Positions 49,737-59,371 are shown, counted from the stretch's first letter. The stretch: DNA of 64,000 nt from Candidatus Microbacterium phytovorans (GCA_029202445.1 CP119321.1:62001-126000); one strand, 5' to 3'. Program-made: numbers and translations. Notes: generated from the sequence alone by a model not told the origin.

Positions 49737-51164
49737 TCAGAGCGCGCCGATGTTCGACTCGTACTCGATGTCCTTCGTCTCCTTCGAGAGCCACAGGGCG
49801 ATGAAGGTCAGCACGGCCGAGCCCGACAGGTAGATGCCGACCAGCCACGGTGAGCCGCCCGCCGCCGCCCACAGCGCGGTCGCGACGATCGGCGCGAGCG
49901 CGGCACCGAGGATCGAGGAGACGTTGTACGAGATCGCCGAGCCGGTGTAGCGGACGTTCGTGGGGAACAGCTCCGGCAGGAGCGCGCCCATCGGCCCGAA
50001 GGTTGCGCCCATGAGCATGAACCCGAAGATGAGGAAGGCCTGCACGAGGGCGCCGCTGAACTTCGGATCGAGCTGCGGCATCAGGAAGACGCTGAAGAGC
50101 AGCCCGAAGACCCCGATCCCCGCGGTGATCCACAGGAGCAGGCGACGCCGTCCGATACTGTCGGCGACCGGCCCGGACAGCAGGGTGAAGACACCGAAGA
50201 AGACGACGCCGATGATCTGCATGATGACGAAGTCGGTGTAGCCGAACCCGAGACCCGCCACGTAGGTCGTCGCATCGAACGGCTGGCCGGCGGCATCCGC
50301 GGCGGCTTGCGCGCCTTCGGTGGTCGCCTTCGTGCCGTAGGCGAGGGTGAAGCTCGTCATCAGGTAGAAGAGCACGTAGGTCGCGAGCATGATGAACGTG
50401 CCGAGGATGAGCTGCCACCAGTGGCGCCGCAGCACGTCGCCGAGCGGGAAGCGACGGATCGCACCGCTCTTCTCCGCGCGGGCGAACGTCTCCGACTCGA
50501 CGAGCTTGAGGCGCACCCAGAGCCCGACGATGACCATCACCGCCGAGAAGAGGAACGGCACGCGCCATCCCCACTCCAGGAACGCCTCGGAGCGCACGGC
50601 CGGGCCGTCGGGGTGGGGGAGGGCGAAGTTGATGAGCAGGAAGACGGTGTTCGCGATGATGAACCCGATGGGGGCACCCAGCTGCGGGAACGTGCCGTAC
50701 CAGGCGCGCTTGCCCTTCGGCGCGTTCTCGGTGGCCACCAGCGCCGCCCCCGACCACTCACCGCCGAGTGCGAAGCCCTGGAACAGCCGCAGGATGAGGA
50801 GGAGCACCGCAGCCCACACGCCGATCTGGTCGAACGTGGGGAGGAAGCCGATGAGGAAGGTCGCGATCCCCATCGTCAGGAGGGATGCCACGAGCGTCGC
50901 CTTGCGGCCGAACCGGTCGCCGAAGTGACCGAAGACGACGGCCCCGACGGGGCGGGCGACCATCGCTGCACCGAAGACGCTGAACGACAGGAGCAGCGCG
51001 GTGGTGTCGTTGCCGGTGGGGAAGAAGAGGATCGGGAAGACGAGGACGGCGGCCGTCGCGTAGACGTAGAAGTCGTAGAACTCGATCGTCGTGCCGATGA
51101 GGCTCGCAGTGATGACACGCGAGCGGGGGTTGGCGGGTGCGAGCGCGGGAGCGGAGTGTGACAT
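49737..51164 (-). CDS. MFS transporter, metabolite:proton symporter (MHS) type
   Basis: A 475-residue, 12-helix symporter. LIGTTIEFYDFYVYATAA opens the fold, GHFGDRFGRKATL is motif A, and LFQGFALGGEWSGAALVATENAPKGKR is the MHS signature. It probably imports an organic acid or osmolyte. Stands alone; the gap upstream has imperfect GAGAGGCGC repeats. It is a relative of, but clearly distinct from, the transporter in the aromatic cluster. Confidence 0.92.
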   Translation of the reverse strand: MSHSAPALAPANPRSRVITASLIGTTIEFYDFYVYATAAVLVFPILFFPTGNDTTALLLSFSVFGAAMVARPVGAVVFGHFGDRFGRKATLVASLLTMGIATFLIGFLPTFDQIGVWAAVLLLILRLFQGFALGGEWSGAALVATENAPKGKRAWYGTFPQLGAPIGFIIANTVFLLINFALPHPDGPAVRSEAFLEWGWRVPFLFSAVMVIVGLWVRLKLVESETFARAEKSGAIRRFPLGDVLRRHWWQLILGTFIMLATYVLFYLMTSFTLAYGTKATTEGAQAAADAAGQPFDATTYVAGLGFGYTDFVIMQIIGVVFFGVFTLLSGPVADSIGRRRLLLWITAGIGVFGLLFSVFLMPQLDPKFSGALVQAFLIFGFMLMGATFGPMGALLPELFPTNVRYTGSAISYNVSSILGAALAPIVATALWAAAGGSPWLVGIYLSGSAVLTFIALWLSKETKDIEYESNIGAL

Positions 51165-51444
51165 GAAAGCCCTGGGGAGAGGCGCTGGAGAGACGCGCTG
51201 AGGAGAGGCGCGGGGAAGCAGCGCTGCGGAGACGTTCGTGGTCCTCGTGGGACAGACCGGGCGGGGTCGCGCGGTGCGCGGGGATGGTGCGCGGGGCGCG
51301 GCGTCGCGGGGGGGGAGACGTCCGGTGATGGTTCACCTGCGGACGACGAACAAGCCTACCTTCGCCCACCGCAGGGGCGGGCCGCCGCACGACGAACCGC
51401 CCGCCGCGGGACGCGACGGGCGGTGGTGCCTTGCGAACGGGCGG
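51165..51444. other. Intergenic region between the MHS transporter and a small membrane protein
   Basis: 280 bases with no gene. The left part has three imperfect copies of GGAGAGGCGC-like words (51176-51215), perhaps part of the transporter leader. The right part holds a hairpin at 51396-51424. I see no convincing promoter motif. Confidence 0.5.
51396..51424 (-). terminator. Hairpin after the small membrane protein gene
   Basis: ACCGCCCG and CGGGCGGT pair perfectly around a 13-base GC-rich loop, 20 bases after the stop of the leftward gene. No T run. A likely but modest terminator. Confidence 0.55.
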
Positions 51445-51795
51445 TCAGCGCCAGAGCACCGCAAGGGCGGCGTTGAGGAATGTGAGGATGCCGATACCCC
51501 AGAACACGGCAGGCGGCACGCTCCCGGACTTGCGCTGACGTCCCGCGCCGATGCCGAGGAGAGCGCCGATGACGAGCAGCACGACGAGCTTGGTGCCGAT
51601 CTTGGCGTAGTTGAGGTCGTACTCGATGCCCCACGGTGCCGCGAGCGCCAGGCCCGCGACGCCCGCGATGGCGAGGCCCCAGTGCTGGAGGCGAGTGATG
51701 CGGTGCTGACCGAAGGCCTCGACGACCCAGGCGCCGAACAGCACGGCGAATCCGACGAGGTGGACGAGGACGACGGCGTGACGCAGGATCTCCAT
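51445..51795 (-). CDS. Small four-helix membrane protein
   Basis: A 116-residue protein, almost entirely four membrane helices, with a basic loop (GRQRKSG) before the last. Conserved-looking polar residues (His6, His12, Glu27, His31, His38) in the first helices could bind heme or metal. No family recognised with confidence. It is divergent from the GH16-like gene. Confidence 0.78.
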   Translation of the reverse strand: MEILRHAVVLVHLVGFAVLFGAWVVEAFGQHRITRLQHWGLAIAGVAGLALAAPWGIEYDLNYAKIGTKLVVLLVIGALLGIGAGRQRKSGSVPPAVFWGIGILTFLNAALAVLWR

Positions 51796-51871
51796 AGCCT
51801 CAGTCTAACTGAAGGTGACCGTCTCCGCGGACGCAGCAGGCGATGTCCGCCGCTACCGGCACACTGGGGTC

Positions 51872-52663
51872 ATGCTCGCGCCCGGTGACCGCCTCCCCGA
51901 CCCGCCCGACCGCACCCCCGACCTCGCGGACGACTTCTCGGGCGGCATCTCGGCCGAGCGGTGGGTACCGCACTATCTCCCGCAGTGGACCACCCCCGAA
52001 CGGTCGGCGGCGCGTCTGCGCGTCGTACCCCGCGGTGTCGAGCTGCGCATCGAGGAAGACCAGCCCGACTGGCGCACCGAAGACGCGCCGCTGCGGGTGT
52101 CGAACCTGCAGACGGGTGCCTTCTCGGGGCCGCTCGGTTCCGCGGTCGGCACGCATCGGCATCGACCGGACGGCCTCTCGGTGCGCACGCCCGTCGGCGC
52201 CCGCCTCCTCTTCGCACCGGCGGCAGGACGCATCGACATCGTGGTCTCGGCCAGCCGCGACCTCGGGTGCATGACCGCCGCGTGGCTGGTGGGCACCGAG
52301 CATCGCGGCCCGACCGAGGCGGGTGAGATCTGCGTCTTCGAGATCGATGCGGAGGCGATCGGTCCCACGACGCAGGCGCGCGCCGGCGTCAAAGCGCACG
52401 GCGACGAGCGGCTCGTGACCGACATGGCGCCGGTGAGCGTGCCCGTCGACGCGAGCAGGCGGCACACCTGGACGGTGATCTGGGGCGGGGGTCAGACGGT
52501 CATCGGCTGCGAAGGTGTCGTAGTGCGGGCCATCGCGCAGGCGCCGTCGTATCCGCTCTTCCTGATGCTCGACCTCTTCGAGGTCGCCCCTCCCGCGGGT
52601 CGCTACCCGAAGGCGGCCGTGTTCCACGAGGTCCGCGGGTGGGAGACCGTTCCCGCCGGCTGA
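51872..52663 (+). CDS. GH16-like concanavalin-fold protein with altered active site
   Basis: A 263-residue soluble protein with a GH16-type beta-sandwich pattern: LADDFSGGISAERW at the start, RARLLF-type strands, and AGEICVFEIDAEA where GH16 enzymes have the catalytic E-x-D-x-x-E. Here the two Glu are kept and the Asp is replaced by Cys. No signal peptide, so it is cytoplasmic. It may bind rather than cleave a glucan, or be an enzyme with changed chemistry. The ATG at 51872 gives the clean domain start. Confidence 0.78.
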   Translation: MLAPGDRLPDPPDRTPDLADDFSGGISAERWVPHYLPQWTTPERSAARLRVVPRGVELRIEEDQPDWRTEDAPLRVSNLQTGAFSGPLGSAVGTHRHRPDGLSVRTPVGARLLFAPAAGRIDIVVSASRDLGCMTAAWLVGTEHRGPTEAGEICVFEIDAEAIGPTTQARAGVKAHGDERLVTDMAPVSVPVDASRRHTWTVIWGGGQTVIGCEGVVVRAIAQAPSYPLFLMLDLFEVAPPAGRYPKAAVFHEVRGWETVPAG

Positions 52664-52678
52664 GTGCCGGTCGCGGGG

Positions 52679-53155
52679 TCAGGCGCCGCGGAGTTCTCGC
52701 AGGAGGAGAGCGGTGCGCAGCGCGGCGTCGGCCGCCTCCGCGCCCTTGTCCTCCTTCGAGTCGGGAAGACCCGCGCGATCGAGACCCTGCTGCTCGTCGT
52801 CCAACGTCAGGACGCCGAAGCCGACCGGCTTGCCGGTCTCGATGGCGACCCGCGTGAGCCCGTCGGTGGCGGCCGACGACACGTACTCGAAGTGGGGCGT
52901 GCCGCCGCGGATGATCACCCCGAGCGCGACGACCGCATCGGCCCCGGCATCCAACGCGACCTTGCTCGCGACCGGGAGCTCGAACGAGCCCGGCACGCGG
53001 ACGAGTCGCCACGATGCGCCGGCGGCGTCGAGCACGCGCTCCGCTCCCGCGATCAGTCCGTCGGTGATGACGTCGTGCCAGCTCCCGGCGATCACGACGA
53101 CACGCAGTCCCGTGCCGTCGACGCGGTCGACCTTAGGTGCACCGTGTCCGCTCAT
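52679..53155 (-). CDS. ribH: 6,7-dimethyl-8-ribityllumazine synthase
   Basis: A 158-residue enzyme that condenses 5-amino-6-ribitylaminouracil with dihydroxybutanone phosphate. Typical blocks are [12 protein letters not shown] and [22 protein letters not shown]. It forms icosahedral or pentameric shells in other bacteria. The ATG overlaps the ribBA stop (ATGA). Last gene of the riboflavin operon, which is under an FMN riboswitch. Confidence 0.97.
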   Translation of the reverse strand: MSGHGAPKVDRVDGTGLRVVVIAGSWHDVITDGLIAGAERVLDAAGASWRLVRVPGSFELPVASKVALDAGADAVVALGVIIRGGTPHFEYVSSAATDGLTRVAIETGKPVGFGVLTLDDEQQGLDRAGLPDSKEDKGAEAADAALRTALLLRELRGA

Positions 53156-54444
53156 GCGTGGTCCTCCTTCGCGCCGGCGAGCTGCGCCGACGCGGTCAGG
53201 GCGCTGTCGAGTTCGGCGCCGTCGATGATGTGCCCCATCCGCTCGGCCTTCGTGGCGAGGTACTGATGATTGTTCGGGCCGACACCCACCAGCAGCGGGA
53301 CCTGCTCGACGATGTCGAGCCCCAGTCCGCGCAGCTGGTTGACCTTGTCGGTGTTGTTCGTCAGCAGGCGCACCCGCTCGATGCCGAGGTCGGCGAGGAT
53401 GCCGGCGGCGGCGGCGTAGTCGCGCGCGTCGGCGGGGAGACCCAGGGCGAGGTTGGCGTCGACAGTGTCGAGGCCGCGCTCCTGCAGGCTGTACGCGCGC
53501 AGCTTGTTGATGAGGCCGATGCCGCGACCCTCGTGCCCGCGCATGTAGATGACGACGCCGCCGTCCTGCTCGATCGCGTCGAGTGCGGCATCCAACTGCG
53601 GCCCGCACTCGCACTTCAGCGAGCCGAACGCCTCACCCGTGAGACACTCGGAGTGCACGCGGACGAGCGCGGCGTCTTCGGACAGGTCACCGGAGACGAC
53701 CGCGATGTGGTCGGTGCCGGTGATGCGGTCCTTGTATGCGAGGAAGCGGAAGGACCCGTGCGAGGTCGGTACCTTCGCCTCTGCGCGCAGGCTCACGCGC
53801 CGCCGCGCACCACGGTCGGCGGGGGCGTGACCCTCGCTCGTGCCGTCGAGGTGGGCGATGAGCTGCTCGATCGTGATGACCGGCACGCCCTCGCGCTCGC
53901 CGAGCTCGAGGAGGCCGGGCAGGCGCATCATGCTGCCGTCCTCCGCGACGACCTCGCCGATCGCCCCGACGGGCTGGAGGCCCGCGAGCTTCATCAGCTC
54001 GACGGCCGCCTCGGTGTGGCCGGCGCGTTCGCGCACGCCGCCGTCGACGGCGCGCAGCGGCAGGACGTGGCCCGGGCGGATCACCGACGACGGCGTCGAC
54101 GTCGGGTCGGCCAGCACGTTGAGGGTGTGCGACCGGTCGGCGGCGCTGATACCGGTCGAGACGCGGTCGGCGGCGTCGACGCTGACCGTGTACGCGGTGC
54201 CCCGGCTGTCCTCGTTGACCGCCACCATCGGCGGCAGGTCGAGCCGGTCGGCCCAGTCGGCGGGCATGGGGGCGCAGAGGAAGCCGCTGGACCAGCGGAT
54301 GGTCCACGCGAGCCACTCGGGCGTGGCGAGCTCGGCCGACAGGATGATGTCGCCCTCGTTCTCGCGGTTCTCATCGTCGGCGACGATGACGGGCTTGCCC
54401 GCGCGCAGGGCGTCGAGGGCTTCGGGGATGGTGGCAAGGCTCAT
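53152..54444 (-). CDS. ribBA: Bifunctional 3,4-dihydroxybutanone-4-phosphate synthase / GTP cyclohydrolase II
   Basis: A 430-residue fusion. The RibB half (about 5-205) has [22 protein letters not shown] and [12 protein letters not shown]. The RibA half (about 215-420) has the zinc Cys cluster [20 protein letters not shown] and the [10 protein letters not shown] substrate loop. It makes both precursors of riboflavin. The ATG at 54444 overlaps ribE and the stop overlaps ribH. Confidence 0.97.
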   Translation of the reverse strand: MSLATIPEALDALRAGKPVIVADDENRENEGDIILSAELATPEWLAWTIRWSSGFLCAPMPADWADRLDLPPMVAVNEDSRGTAYTVSVDAADRVSTGISAADRSHTLNVLADPTSTPSSVIRPGHVLPLRAVDGGVRERAGHTEAAVELMKLAGLQPVGAIGEVVAEDGSMMRLPGLLELGEREGVPVITIEQLIAHLDGTSEGHAPADRGARRRVSLRAEAKVPTSHGSFRFLAYKDRITGTDHIAVVSGDLSEDAALVRVHSECLTGEAFGSLKCECGPQLDAALDAIEQDGGVVIYMRGHEGRGIGLINKLRAYSLQERGLDTVDANLALGLPADARDYAAAAGILADLGIERVRLLTNNTDKVNQLRGLGLDIVEQVPLLVGVGPNNHQYLATKAERMGHIIDGAELDSALTASAQLAGAKEDHA

Positions 54445-55094
54445 CGGGAGCCTCCTTCGATCGGTGCGGTGGTCAGTGCGGTGGGTGCGGTGGAAAACGC
54501 GAGGAGGCGCTGCACGTGGCGCGCCAGGATGTCGGTCTCGAGGTTCACCCGGTCGCCCGGGGCGAGTGCGCCGAGGGTCGTCTTCTCGAGTGTCTCGGGG
54601 ATGAGCGAGATCTCGAACCAGTGGCTGCCGGCATCCGGAGCGCTCGCTGCCGACACGGTGAGGGACACGCCCTGCACGGAGATGGAGCCCTTGTCGACGA
54701 CGAGCGGGGCGAGGTCGGCGGGCAGGCCGATGCGGATGACGCGCCACTGCGCGCCGGGGCGCACCTCGATCACGTCGCCCGTGCCGTCGACGTGTCCCTG
54801 CACGATGTGACCGCCCAGGCGGGTGTGCGCGGCGAGGGCGCGCTCGAGGTTGACCTCGGTGCCGACGCCGAAACCGCCCAGCGACGACATGTCGAGGGTC
54901 TGCTTCATGACGTCGGCGGTGAACCAGTCCTCGCCCTGCTCGGTGACGGTGAGGCAGACCCCGCTGACGGAGATCGAGTCGCCGCGCTGCGCGTCGGACA
55001 CGGCGAGGGGTGCGCGCACGGTGAGTCGCACACCGTCGCCCGACGCCTCGATGGCGGTCACGGTGCCGCGCTCTTCGATGATTCCGGTGAACAT
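54441..55094 (-). CDS. ribE: Riboflavin synthase, alpha subunit
   Basis: A 217-residue enzyme built of two repeated lumazine-binding halves: MFTGIIEERGTV and SGVCLTV in the first, GHIVQGHVDG and VQGVSLTV in the second. It dismutates two lumazines to riboflavin. The start shares one base with the ribD stop (TGATG), and the stop overlaps ribBA. No signs of truncation. Confidence 0.97.
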   Translation of the reverse strand: MFTGIIEERGTVTAIEASGDGVRLTVRAPLAVSDAQRGDSISVSGVCLTVTEQGEDWFTADVMKQTLDMSSLGGFGVGTEVNLERALAAHTRLGGHIVQGHVDGTGDVIEVRPGAQWRVIRIGLPADLAPLVVDKGSISVQGVSLTVSAASAPDAGSHWFEISLIPETLEKTTLGALAPGDRVNLETDILARHVQRLLAFSTAPTALTTAPIEGGSR

Positions 55095-56131
55095 CAGGGG
55101 GTCTCCTCCTCGGAGCGGGGGCGGGGGTGGGCGACGATCAGCAGGTCGTCGCCGAGATGCTCGACGGATGCCACGTCGAGTCGCTGCTGCTGGTCGATCG
55201 TGGTGACGCCGACGTCGCGGACAGCCAGGTGGTCGCCGCCGAGGAGCGTCGGGCCGACGTACGCGAGCACCTCGTCGGCGAGGCCCGCGCGGAGAAACGA
55301 ACTGGCGAGGGTGGGCCCGCCCTCGACGAAGACGCGGTGGATGCCGAGCTCGCGCAAGCGGTCGAGCAGGTCGGGGAGGTCTTCGCCCTCGTCCTGGATG
55401 AAGGGCTTCGGATGCCGGCGCACGGCGGCCTCCTGCGGAACGGCGCGCGTTCCGATGACGACCGGCCTCGGCTGCGCGTCGTAGAGCGACCCGTCAGGGC
55501 GCCGGGCGGTCAGAGCCGGGTCGTCCGCCAAGAGCGTGCCGGTGCCGACGACGATGGCATCCGCGTCGGCGCGCCGGCGATGCACGTCGGCCCGTGCGTC
55601 GGGGCCCGTGATCCACTGGCTCGTGCCGTCGGCCGCCGCCGCGCGTCCGTCGAGGGACTGCGCCCACTTCACCGTCACGTGCGGACGGCCGAGGCGCTGC
55701 ACGGTGAGCCACGAGTCGAGCAGCGCCGTCCCCTCGTCGACGAGGAGCCCCGACTCGACGTCGACCCCGGCAGCGCGCAGGCGCTCGCCGCCGCCGGAGG
55801 ATCGTTCGCCCGGGTCGGCGACCGCGTAGACGACGCGCGCCACGCCCGCCTCGATGAGGGCCACGGCGCACGGACCGGTGCGGCCGGTGTGGTTGCAGGG
55901 CTCGAGGGTGACGACGGCCGTCGCGCCGCGCGCGGCGCCGGGTGCCAGCTTCGACAGCGCGTCGACCTCGGCGTGCGCCGTGCCCGCGCCGCGATGCCAC
56001 CCTTCCGCCAGCACGTCGCCGGCGGGGGAGAGAATGACGGCGCCGACCTGCGGATTGATCCCGCGCGGTCCGTGGGTCGCCAGCGCGAGGGCGCGCCGCA
56101 TCGCGGCGATCTCGGTGTCGGTGGCGCTCAT
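55094..56131 (-). CDS. ribD: Riboflavin biosynthesis deaminase/reductase
   Basis: A 345-residue two-domain enzyme. The deaminase half (1-145) has the zinc motif HAEVDAL with TLEPCNHTGRTGPCAVAL. The reductase half (about 150-340) has VKWAQSLDGRAAAADGTSQWITG. First gene of ribD-ribE-ribBA-ribH; all junctions overlap. Transcription starts across the FMN riboswitch just upstream. Confidence 0.97.
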   Translation of the reverse strand: MSATDTEIAAMRRALALATHGPRGINPQVGAVILSPAGDVLAEGWHRGAGTAHAEVDALSKLAPGAARGATAVVTLEPCNHTGRTGPCAVALIEAGVARVVYAVADPGERSSGGGERLRAAGVDVESGLLVDEGTALLDSWLTVQRLGRPHVTVKWAQSLDGRAAAADGTSQWITGPDARADVHRRRADADAIVVGTGTLLADDPALTARRPDGSLYDAQPRPVVIGTRAVPQEAAVRRHPKPFIQDEGEDLPDLLDRLRELGIHRVFVEGGPTLASSFLRAGLADEVLAYVGPTLLGGDHLAVRDVGVTTIDQQQRLDVASVEHLGDDLLIVAHPRPRSEEETP

Positions 56132-56204
56132 CCCTGTGTCCTTCGTTCGGACTCCGGGGTGCAGTCGACGCCATCACGATGCGCGCATGCGTCGCGTCGT
56201 GATG

Positions 56205-56345
56205 TGCTTCCTCCCATCCGGACTAGCGCAGGGCTTTCGCCTTGTCGCATCACCGTCGGTTCCGGAATTCCACCGGATCAACCCCCGCCGGAACGGGGGC
56301 TCGCGGACTCTCACCGCCGGTTCGGATTCTCACCGACCCCGGAGC
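56205..56345 (-). ncRNA. FMN riboswitch (RFN element) of the rib operon
   Basis: Read on the - strand the conserved RFN blocks appear in order: a 5' arm with GGGGTCGGTGAGAATCC, the CGGCGGTGAGAGTCC block, the CCCCGCCGG... arm, GATCCGGTGGAATTCCGG, ACCGACGGTG and the closing GTCCGGATGGGAGGAAG at 56206-56222. It lies between the promoter side near 56350 and the ribD start. FMN binding would switch off the whole riboflavin operon. A clear separate terminator was not resolved. Confidence 0.96.
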
Positions 56346-56404
56346 ACATCGTGCTTCCGAGTCTAGTCAACGCGCGCGGGCCGGTTTCATTCCGTGACGC
56401 GCCC

Positions 56405-57349
56405 TCATCCCGAGAACGGCACGCTTCCGGCGCTGCAGTACGAGCCCGGCGAGTGCACGCCGTGCGCGATCCGCAGCTCCGTCTCGTCGTCGCCGGTCAC
56501 CTGCGGAGCGAGGGATGCCGGGACGTTCCACGCGAACGCCTCGGCCTCGGGATTGCGGCGCGCGTGCTCGCGGAGCGCGACGGGCAGGAGGCGCAGTCGG
56601 CGGTCGATCCATTCGGCATCCCACGGACCTTCGGCGAGGATCTGCTCCGCCGAACGGAACTCGTAGTAGATCGTCCGGCGCAGGCGGTTGCCCTGCACGG
56701 CCTCGCTGCCGTGGACGATCATGACGTCGTGGACCAGGACGTCGCCCGGGTCGAGCTCGACCTGCACGACGCCCGGCGCATCCCAGCCGTACTCCTCCTG
56801 CAGCTGACACACGTCCACCGGGGCACGATGCGAGCCGGGCGCGACCCGCAGGGCGCCCTCGCCGACGCGCGACGCGTCGAGGTAGACGTCGACGTTGAAG
56901 ATCCGCCGCGTCCGCGGGTGCACGGCATCCTGGTGCCAGTCGATCGGTGCGCCGTCGCCGGCATCCTTGAAGACGAGCGACTCGTAGGTGGGCACGGCGT
57001 CGACCCCGGCGAGGCTCTCGGCGATACCGAGGACGGCCGGGCTGCCGAGTAGTTCGAGGGATGCCGGCTGGTCCTTGCCGTGGAGGTAGTCGATGCGGAA
57101 GAGGCGGGAGGCGCCGCCGCGCTGAGCGAACTGGTAGTCCGCGCGCGCCGGATCGTCGATGCCGATGTCGCGTCCTTCACGGATCCACACGTCCGCAGCG
57201 TCCTGGAGGCGTTGCAGGAGATCGGCGGGGATGCGGTTCTTGAGTACGAGATACCCGTCTCGGTCGAATTGCGCGACCTGGTCGGGGGTGAGGTGGTAGC
57301 TCCGTGCGGGCGGTGCGGGGACGGAGGCCGGGATGTCGATGAGCGTCAT
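56405..57349 (-). CDS. Phytanoyl-CoA dioxygenase family protein
   Basis: A 314-residue Fe(II)/2-oxoglutarate oxygenase. The metal triad is in WHQDAVH (His-x-Asp) and the distal His in MIVHGSEAVQGN; the Arg in LRRTIYYEFRS probably binds 2-oxoglutarate. An upstream GTG at 57358 is possible. The substrate is not predictable; it is divergent from an AraC regulator 65 bases away, which probably controls it. Ends next to the rib leader region. Confidence 0.9.
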   Translation of the reverse strand: MTLIDIPASVPAPPARSYHLTPDQVAQFDRDGYLVLKNRIPADLLQRLQDAADVWIREGRDIGIDDPARADYQFAQRGGASRLFRIDYLHGKDQPASLELLGSPAVLGIAESLAGVDAVPTYESLVFKDAGDGAPIDWHQDAVHPRTRRIFNVDVYLDASRVGEGALRVAPGSHRAPVDVCQLQEEYGWDAPGVVQVELDPGDVLVHDVMIVHGSEAVQGNRLRRTIYYEFRSAEQILAEGPWDAEWIDRRLRLLPVALREHARRNPEAEAFAWNVPASLAPQVTGDDETELRIAHGVHSPGSYCSAGSVPFSG

Positions 57350-57414
57350 GGCATCCACGGTAGAGACGGGGATTCCGCATTTCTTCCGCTCCTGCGTGCA
57401 AGAATTCCGGGATC

Positions 57415-58341
57415 ATGAGTGTTCACGATGTCGACCGGGCCACCTTCGGTGTGGACTGCTGGCGCGGTGACCTGCAGCCGATGGCGCGCGCTCACCGCCA
57501 CGACGACATCGAGGTGAATCTCGCCGACGTCGACCTCGAGTACCTCGTCGACGGGCGGCCGGTCATCATGCCCGCGGGGTCCATCTCGCTGTTCTGGGCC
57601 GCAAGGCCCCACCGGCTCCTCCCCGCACCGCGTGAGGGATGGCAGGCGTGGATGACGATTCCGCTCTCGCGGGCGCTCGCGTGGGGCATGCCGCAGGAGG
57701 TCGTCGAGCGGCTGGTACAGGGGGAGGTCCTGTCGCTGCCGGCCGCAGACGGGGGAGGCGCTGTGGCGGAACGCTTCGCGCAGTGGCGCGAGGAGCTGCG
57801 CGCGGACAGCGACCTCGAGGCGCTGCCCCGGCGGATCGCTCTGCTGGAGATCGAGGCCGTCGTGCTGCGATGGGCCACCGCGGTGATCTCGTCGCGCGCG
57901 CCGGAAGGTGCTGTCGTCGCGTCGGTCGACGGCATCCCGTCCACCGAGCGGTCGCGGGGCGATCGTTCCAGCCATGCCGGCGCCATGATCGCCTTTCTCT
58001 CCGCGCACTCCGCCGACGACCTCACGGTGGCCAACGTGGCCTCCCATGTCCACCTCCACCCCCAGTACGCCATGGCGCTGTTCCGCCGGGCGGCAGGCAT
58101 CACGATGGGGGAGTACCTCGCCCAGTGCCGCGTCGCCCACGCCCAGGCGCTGCTGCTGTCGACCGACCTGTCCGTCCCCGACGTCGGCGTCGCGGCGGGC
58201 TTCCGCTCGCAGAGCCAGTTCTACGAGCGGTTCGGGCGCCTGTGCGGTCAGTCGCCCGCGGCCTACCGGCGGCGGCTGCGCGCGGCGGCGGCGGACGAGG
58301 CCCGCCCCGCCGAGCCGGTCACGCCGACTCGCGCCAGATGA
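57415..58341 (+). CDS. AraC-family regulator
   Basis: A 308-residue regulator with an N-terminal cupin sensor (RAHRHDDIEVNLADVDLEYLVDG) and a C-terminal double helix-turn-helix (about 195-290), ending in VGVAAGFRSQSQFYERFGRLCGQSPAAYRRRL. It lies head-to-head with the dioxygenase gene, the usual layout for a local activator. Its 3' end overlaps the convergent lacI gene by 23 bases. Confidence 0.92.
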   Translation: MSVHDVDRATFGVDCWRGDLQPMARAHRHDDIEVNLADVDLEYLVDGRPVIMPAGSISLFWAARPHRLLPAPREGWQAWMTIPLSRALAWGMPQEVVERLVQGEVLSLPAADGGGAVAERFAQWREELRADSDLEALPRRIALLEIEAVVLRWATAVISSRAPEGAVVASVDGIPSTERSRGDRSSHAGAMIAFLSAHSADDLTVANVASHVHLHPQYAMALFRRAAGITMGEYLAQCRVAHAQALLLSTDLSVPDVGVAAGFRSQSQFYERFGRLCGQSPAAYRRRLRAAAADEARPAEPVTPTRAR

Positions 58342-59371
58342 CCTCGCACTCCAGCAGGATCTCGCTGGGTGCGCTCTCGCCGCGCAGCTGACCGAGCACG
58401 AGCGCGGCGGCGGTGCGTCCGAGCTCCTCGGCCGGCTGTCGCACCGTCGACAGGGGCGGCAGCGTGCGGCTGGCCCACGCACTGTCGTCGAAGCCGACGA
58501 CGCCGACGTCGGTCGGAACGACCCTGCCGGCGGCGCGGAGGGCCTCGACGGCGCCCGCCGCGACCGCGTCGGATGCCGCGAACACGCCGTCGATGTCGGG
58601 ATGGCGGCTCAAGAGCGCGGTCATCGCCTGGCGTCCGGAGGAGTACGAGTAGAGCGGGACGGGTTCGACCAGATCGGGGTCGAACCGGTCGCCGAGCGCA
58701 TCGCGGAAACCGGCGAGGCGTTCCGACCCGGAGTCTCGGTCGAGGGCCGCAGCGATCATGCCGACCCGTCGCCGCCCGGTCTCGAGCAGTCGTTCGGTGA
58801 TCATGCGCGCCGACCCGCGGTTGTCGATGACGACGAAGGCCGCAGAGGTGGCTCCCGGCGGATGCCCGACGAAGGCGGCCGGCAGACGCAGGCGCTCCAC
58901 GACGCGACCGACGGGGTCGTTGGCGCGGGCCGAGACGATGATGGCCCCGTCGACGGCGCCCCCCGAGAGGTAGCGCGCGACGCGGTCGGTGTCGCGCTCC
59001 GAGTCGACGATGAGCACCGCCATCTGGTGGTCGGCGTCGGAGAGCGCGGCGTTGGCTCCGAGGAGGATGCCGCCGATGTTCGGGTCGTCGACGAACAGCG
59101 AGTGCGGCTCGTGGACGATGAAGGCGATCGACTCGGTGCGCTGCATGACCAGATGGCGCGCCGCTGTGTTGGGTACGTAGCCGACCTCTGCGATCGCGGC
59201 CTCGATCGCCTCGCGCGCGGACGCGGAGACATAGGGGTCGCCGTTGACGTAGCGGCTGATGGTGCCGCGGGAGACGCCCGCCACGACGGCTACGTCGTGG
59301 ACGGTTGCTCGCCGCGGTCGCGGTCCCTTCGCCGACACGCCCCCCACTGTAGCGCTGTCGAGGGTTGACAC
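58319..59371 (-). CDS. LacI-family repressor of the GH42 operon
   Basis: A 350-residue regulator: helix-turn-helix and hinge at about 22-75 (ATVHDVAVVAGVSRGTISRYVNG), then a periplasmic-binding-protein-like sensor domain. It faces the beta-galactosidase operon, with two matching palindromes between them. The start is uncertain: the GTG at 59371 lies beside the -35 of the rightward promoter, and in-frame GTGs at 59347 and 59338 would shorten a non-conserved N-terminus. Ligand probably a galactoside. Confidence 0.93.
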   Translation of the reverse strand: MSTLDSATVGGVSAKGPRPRRATVHDVAVVAGVSRGTISRYVNGDPYVSASAREAIEAAIAEVGYVPNTAARHLVMQRTESIAFIVHEPHSLFVDDPNIGGILLGANAALSDADHQMAVLIVDSERDTDRVARYLSGGAVDGAIIVSARANDPVGRVVERLRLPAAFVGHPPGATSAAFVVIDNRGSARMITERLLETGRRRVGMIAAALDRDSGSERLAGFRDALGDRFDPDLVEPVPLYSYSSGRQAMTALLSRHPDIDGVFAASDAVAAGAVEALRAAGRVVPTDVGVVGFDDSAWASRTLPPLSTVRQPAEELGRTAAALVLGQLRGESAPSEILLECEVIWRESA

